Made by a program: the position numbers and the translations under genes | Part shown: positions 5,820 to 7,805 of the stretch, in pieces | How positions within the stretch are numbered: the first letter of the stretch is position 1 | Layout of the letters: the number at the start of each line of letters is the position of its first letter | Notes under the pieces: generated by a model | Seen by the model: only the letters and a program-made list of their open reading frames with translations | Database searches by the model: none | What the model was told of the DNA's origin: nothing | Assembly (NCBI GenBank): GCA_013152845.1 | Contig: JAADFM010000022.1 | Location: forward strand, 1-7,805 | DNA length: 7,805 nucleotides | Reading direction: 5' to 3' | DNA from: Methanobacteriota archaeon | GTDB lineage: Archaea > Hydrothermarchaeota > Hydrothermarchaeia > Hydrothermarchaeales > JAADFM01

Positions 5820-6373
5820 TTCATGTGGGAGCTCCAGGTCAACGACTCTTCAACATCGCCGTGGGGTCCACGGGGGTGCTCATGGTGGCTGTTTTCCTCG
5901 TCCTGGAATACCTCGAGTACGGGAAGGCCGGCATAGTAGACCACATGCTCCGGGAAAGCCACGTCGAGCACCTGCTGATACCCCTTTTGATACCCGTCTT
6001 TGCCGTCCTGGGCTGGGTCCTTCACAACAGGTCGCGGACCATCGAGCTCTACTCAGGGAACCTGGCGATGGCCGTGGAGGAGAGGACCGCCGACCTCCGC
6101 AAGCGGACCGTGGAGCTCCAGAAGACCCTCAACCGCCACGAGAGCTACATCTTCAGCGTGGCCGACCGCCTCCGGAACCCCCTCCAGGTCTTCCTGGGCA
6201 ATATCGACAGCATGGACACATCCAACTTCACCGAGGAGCAGAAGAGGGCCTTCCGGGACATTAAAGAGGCCGCAAAACAGCTGGAGGCCAATATCGCCAA
6301 GCTCACCGAGAGGCCGGGCATCAAGGAGGCAGAGAAGGAACTGGTCATCACCCAGAACAGGCAAAAGATTTAA
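5816..6373 (+). CDS. Two-TM membrane protein with degenerate HisKA-like domain
   Basis: 185 residues starting at GTG 5816, which overlaps the herA stop (GTGA); an in-frame GTG at 5825 is an alternative. Two transmembrane helices at about 11-32 and 52-70 frame a loop of about 20 residues. A charged, heptad-like stretch (71-106) then leads into residues 106-165, which resemble a histidine-kinase dimerisation/phosphoacceptor (HisKA) domain: SVADRLRNPLQVFLGNID (114-131) aligns with the H-box pattern, but D117 sits where the phospho-accepting His would be. A second helix follows (EEQKRAFRDIKEAAKQLEANIAKL). There is no HATPase domain, nor room for one before the stop, and no frameshift continuation is seen because the aspartokinase starts 26 bp on. 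It is therefore not an ordinary sensor kinase; it may be a scaffold, an inhibitor or dimerisation partner of another kinase, or a decayed one. Coupling to herA suggests co-expression. The HisKA resemblance is judged by eye. Confidence 0.72.
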   Translation: MIHVGAPGQRLFNIAVGSTGVLMVAVFLVLEYLEYGKAGIVDHMLRESHVEHLLIPLLIPVFAVLGWVLHNRSRTIELYSGNLAMAVEERTADLRKRTVELQKTLNRHESYIFSVADRLRNPLQVFLGNIDSMDTSNFTEEQKRAFRDIKEAAKQLEANIAKLTERPGIKEAEKELVITQNRQKI

Positions 6374-6375
6374 TA
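6368..6375 (+). promoter_or_regulatory. TATA-like box for the aspartokinase gene
   Basis: ATTTAATA overlaps the stop codon of the preceding gene and is centred about 28 nt upstream of the aspartokinase ATG. It would allow transcription separate from the herA operon, starting near the ATG. It sits in a GC-rich surround, which makes the match stand out. Confidence 0.45.
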
Positions 6376-6388
6376 CCCCATCACTTTT

Positions 6389-6393
6389 AGGAG
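6389..6393 (+). promoter_or_regulatory. Ribosome binding site of the aspartokinase gene
   Basis: AGGAG lies 6 nt before the ATG at 6400, the only well-spaced Shine-Dalgarno sequence in the window. It would serve read-through transcripts from herA. A transcript started from the nearby TATA-like box might begin too late to include it fully. Confidence 0.55.
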
Positions 6394-6399
6394 TTACCC

Positions 6400-7800
6400 A
6401 TGGCAATCAAGCGTCTGGTGATGAAGTTCGGCGGGACCTCGGTGGGCTCGGGCGAGCGCATCAGGGGGGTGGCGGAGATTGTAAAGGCGCACCGGGCCCG
6501 GGAGACGGTGGTGGTGGTCTCTGCCATGAGCACCGTCACCAACCAGCTCGTCGATGTGGCGCAGGAGGCCATCAACGGCATCACCGAGGAGGACATCAAG
6601 GATTTCGCCAGGCGTCTCAAGGAGAAGCACGCCCGGGCCATCAGGGTCGCAGTCGCCAGGGAGCACCAGGGTCCCCCACTCCAGGAGGTGGAGAGGCTTT
6701 CCACCGAACTGGAGAAGGTCCTGGTCGGGATTTCCTATGTGGGGGAGCTCACCCCCAGGAGCATGGACTATGTCCTCTCCTTCGGCGAGCGGATGTCGGC
6801 ACCTATCCTGAGCGGGGCGCTTAAAAGCCAGGGGATTGAGTCCAGCTGGTTCTCAGGCTACGAGGCGGGGATTGTGACCGATTCCAGTTTCGGGAAGGCC
6901 AACCCCCTCTGGGCCAAGACCAACAGGAAGATAAAGAGGGTCCTGGGCAGGAGGACGGAGAGGGGCGAGGTGCCGGTGGTCACCGGTTTCGTGGCCGGGG
7001 ACGAGAAGGGCAGGATTACCACCCTGAGCCGCGGGGGCTCGGATTTCTCAGCGGCCATCATAGGCTCTGCCCTGAAGGCAGACGAGATATGGATATGGAC
7101 CGACGTGGACGGGGTCTATACCACCGACCCCAGGATGGTTAAGCAGGCCCGGACCATCGATGTCATCTCATTTGCCGAGGCCATGGAACTGGCCTATTTC
7201 GGGGCCAGGGTCCTCCATCCCAAGACCATCGAGCCGGCCATGGAGAAGGATATACCGGTGAGGGTGCGAAACACCTTCAAGCCAGAGCACAGGGGGACCC
7301 TCATCGTGAGGGAGCAGAAGAAGATAAAGGAGATTGTGAAGGCCGTGACCGTCCTGGACGACTGCGCCCTCCTGACCATCTCCGGGGTGGGGATGATAGG
7401 GGTGCCCGGGGTGGCGGCCAGGGTGTTTACCGCCCTGGCGGCAGAGAAGGTCAATATCATGATGATATCCCAGGGGTCCTCGGAGGTCAACATCTCCCTG
7501 GTGGTGGAAAAAGGGGACCTGAACCGGGCCATAAGGACCATCAAGAAGACCTTCCCGGGAAAGGATATCGTAAAGGACGTCACCTATGACAAGGACATCG
7601 CGGTCATAGCGGTCATCGGCGCCGGGATGAGGGGAACCAAGGGGGTGGCAGCCAGGGTGTTCCGGGCCGCAGCCGATGCAGGGGTCAACGTCCTGATGAT
7701 AGCCCAGGGGTCCTCGGAGGTGAACATCTCCTTCGTGGTGGCTGCCAAGGACGCCAAGAAGGGGGTTGTGGCGTTGCACAAGGAGTTCATCGCTGAATGA
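6400..7800 (+). CDS. lysC: Aspartate kinase with tandem ACT domains
   Basis: 466 residues, complete, ending at TGA 7798-7800. It phosphorylates L-aspartate with ATP, the first step to lysine, threonine, methionine and isoleucine (and, in archaea, other aspartate-semialdehyde products). The amino-acid kinase domain (about 1-300) shows KFGGTSVGSGERI (9-21), the region around LSFGERMSAPILSGAL, TTLSRGGSDFSA (207-218), and the ATP-site sequence WTDVDGVYTTDPR (233-245). Two ACT domains follow at about 324-388 and 400-466, each with the pattern GxxAARVFxA...V(N)...MIxQGSSEVNIS; these normally bind the end-product amino acid and give feedback inhibition. There is no homoserine dehydrogenase fusion, so this is a monofunctional enzyme. 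ATG 6400 is preceded by AGGAG and a TATA-like box. The symbol follows the usual name for monofunctional aspartokinases; which end product controls it cannot be read from sequence. Confidence 0.96.
   Translation: MAIKRLVMKFGGTSVGSGERIRGVAEIVKAHRARETVVVVSAMSTVTNQLVDVAQEAINGITEEDIKDFARRLKEKHARAIRVAVAREHQGPPLQEVERLSTELEKVLVGISYVGELTPRSMDYVLSFGERMSAPILSGALKSQGIESSWFSGYEAGIVTDSSFGKANPLWAKTNRKIKRVLGRRTERGEVPVVTGFVAGDEKGRITTLSRGGSDFSAAIIGSALKADEIWIWTDVDGVYTTDPRMVKQARTIDVISFAEAMELAYFGARVLHPKTIEPAMEKDIPVRVRNTFKPEHRGTLIVREQKKIKEIVKAVTVLDDCALLTISGVGMIGVPGVAARVFTALAAEKVNIMMISQGSSEVNISLVVEKGDLNRAIRTIKKTFPGKDIVKDVTYDKDIAVIAVIGAGMRGTKGVAARVFRAAADAGVNVLMIAQGSSEVNISFVVAAKDAKKGVVALHKEFIAE
7469..7731 (+). repeat. 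Near-identical DNA segments in the two ACT domains of the aspartokinase
   Basis: Bases 7469-7497 and 7703-7731 match at 28 of 29 positions, including an identical 19-mer beginning CCCAGGGGTCC. They encode the shared QGSSEVNIS part of ACT1 and ACT2. The domain duplication itself is ancient in the family; the high DNA identity here reflects strong protein conservation, shared codon bias, or local gene conversion between the repeats. Confidence 0.7.
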
Positions 7801-7805
7801 GGACC

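Noticed and set aside
5108..6025. 305-aa minus-strand frame spanning the herA/HisKA-like junction
   Set aside because: It crosses two well-supported coding regions in antisense, has no start signals and no recognisable domain.

Overview
This window reads as chromosomal DNA of a GC-rich euryarchaeon. The evidence is an archaeal-type Elp3, a HerA helicase, an aspartokinase of the methanogen type with two C-terminal ACT domains, heavy use of AGG arginine codons, and AT-rich TATA-like boxes about 25-30 nt upstream of several start codons, as expected for leaderless or short-leader archaeal transcripts. I cannot fix the lineage more closely from sequence alone.

Layout. At the left edge (minus strand) is the N-terminal half of elp3, a tRNA-wobble-uridine modification enzyme cut by the window boundary. 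It diverges across a 45-bp AT-rich promoter from a plus-strand gene for a membrane-anchored protein with an extracytoplasmic domain and a cytoplasmic single-HKD phospholipase D-like domain. The start of that gene lies inside a perfect 9-bp inverted repeat. Convergent with it, one base away, is a minus-strand FAD-linked oxidase of the GlcD/D-lactate dehydrogenase family. Divergent from the oxidase is a more AT-rich nucleotidyltransferase of the AbiEii/DUF6036 kind, which looks like an accessory insertion. A possible 42-aa minus-strand ORF overlaps its tail.

The right half is a plus-strand block. herA (hexameric DNA translocase) overlaps by 4 bp (GTGA) a small two-TM protein whose C-terminal half resembles a histidine-kinase dimerisation domain but has Asp in place of the phospho-accepting His and no ATPase domain. 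Next comes a complete aspartate kinase, 26 bp downstream, with its own TATA-like box and Shine-Dalgarno sequence.

The genes do not form one obvious pathway. tRNA modification, 2-hydroxyacid oxidation, DNA end processing and aspartate-family amino acid synthesis are housekeeping. The less ordinary parts are the PLD membrane protein with its hairpin start region, the degenerate kinase-like partner of HerA, and the nucleotidyltransferase/small-ORF patch. I found no CRISPR array, rRNA, tRNA, insertion sequence or convincing intrinsic terminator.
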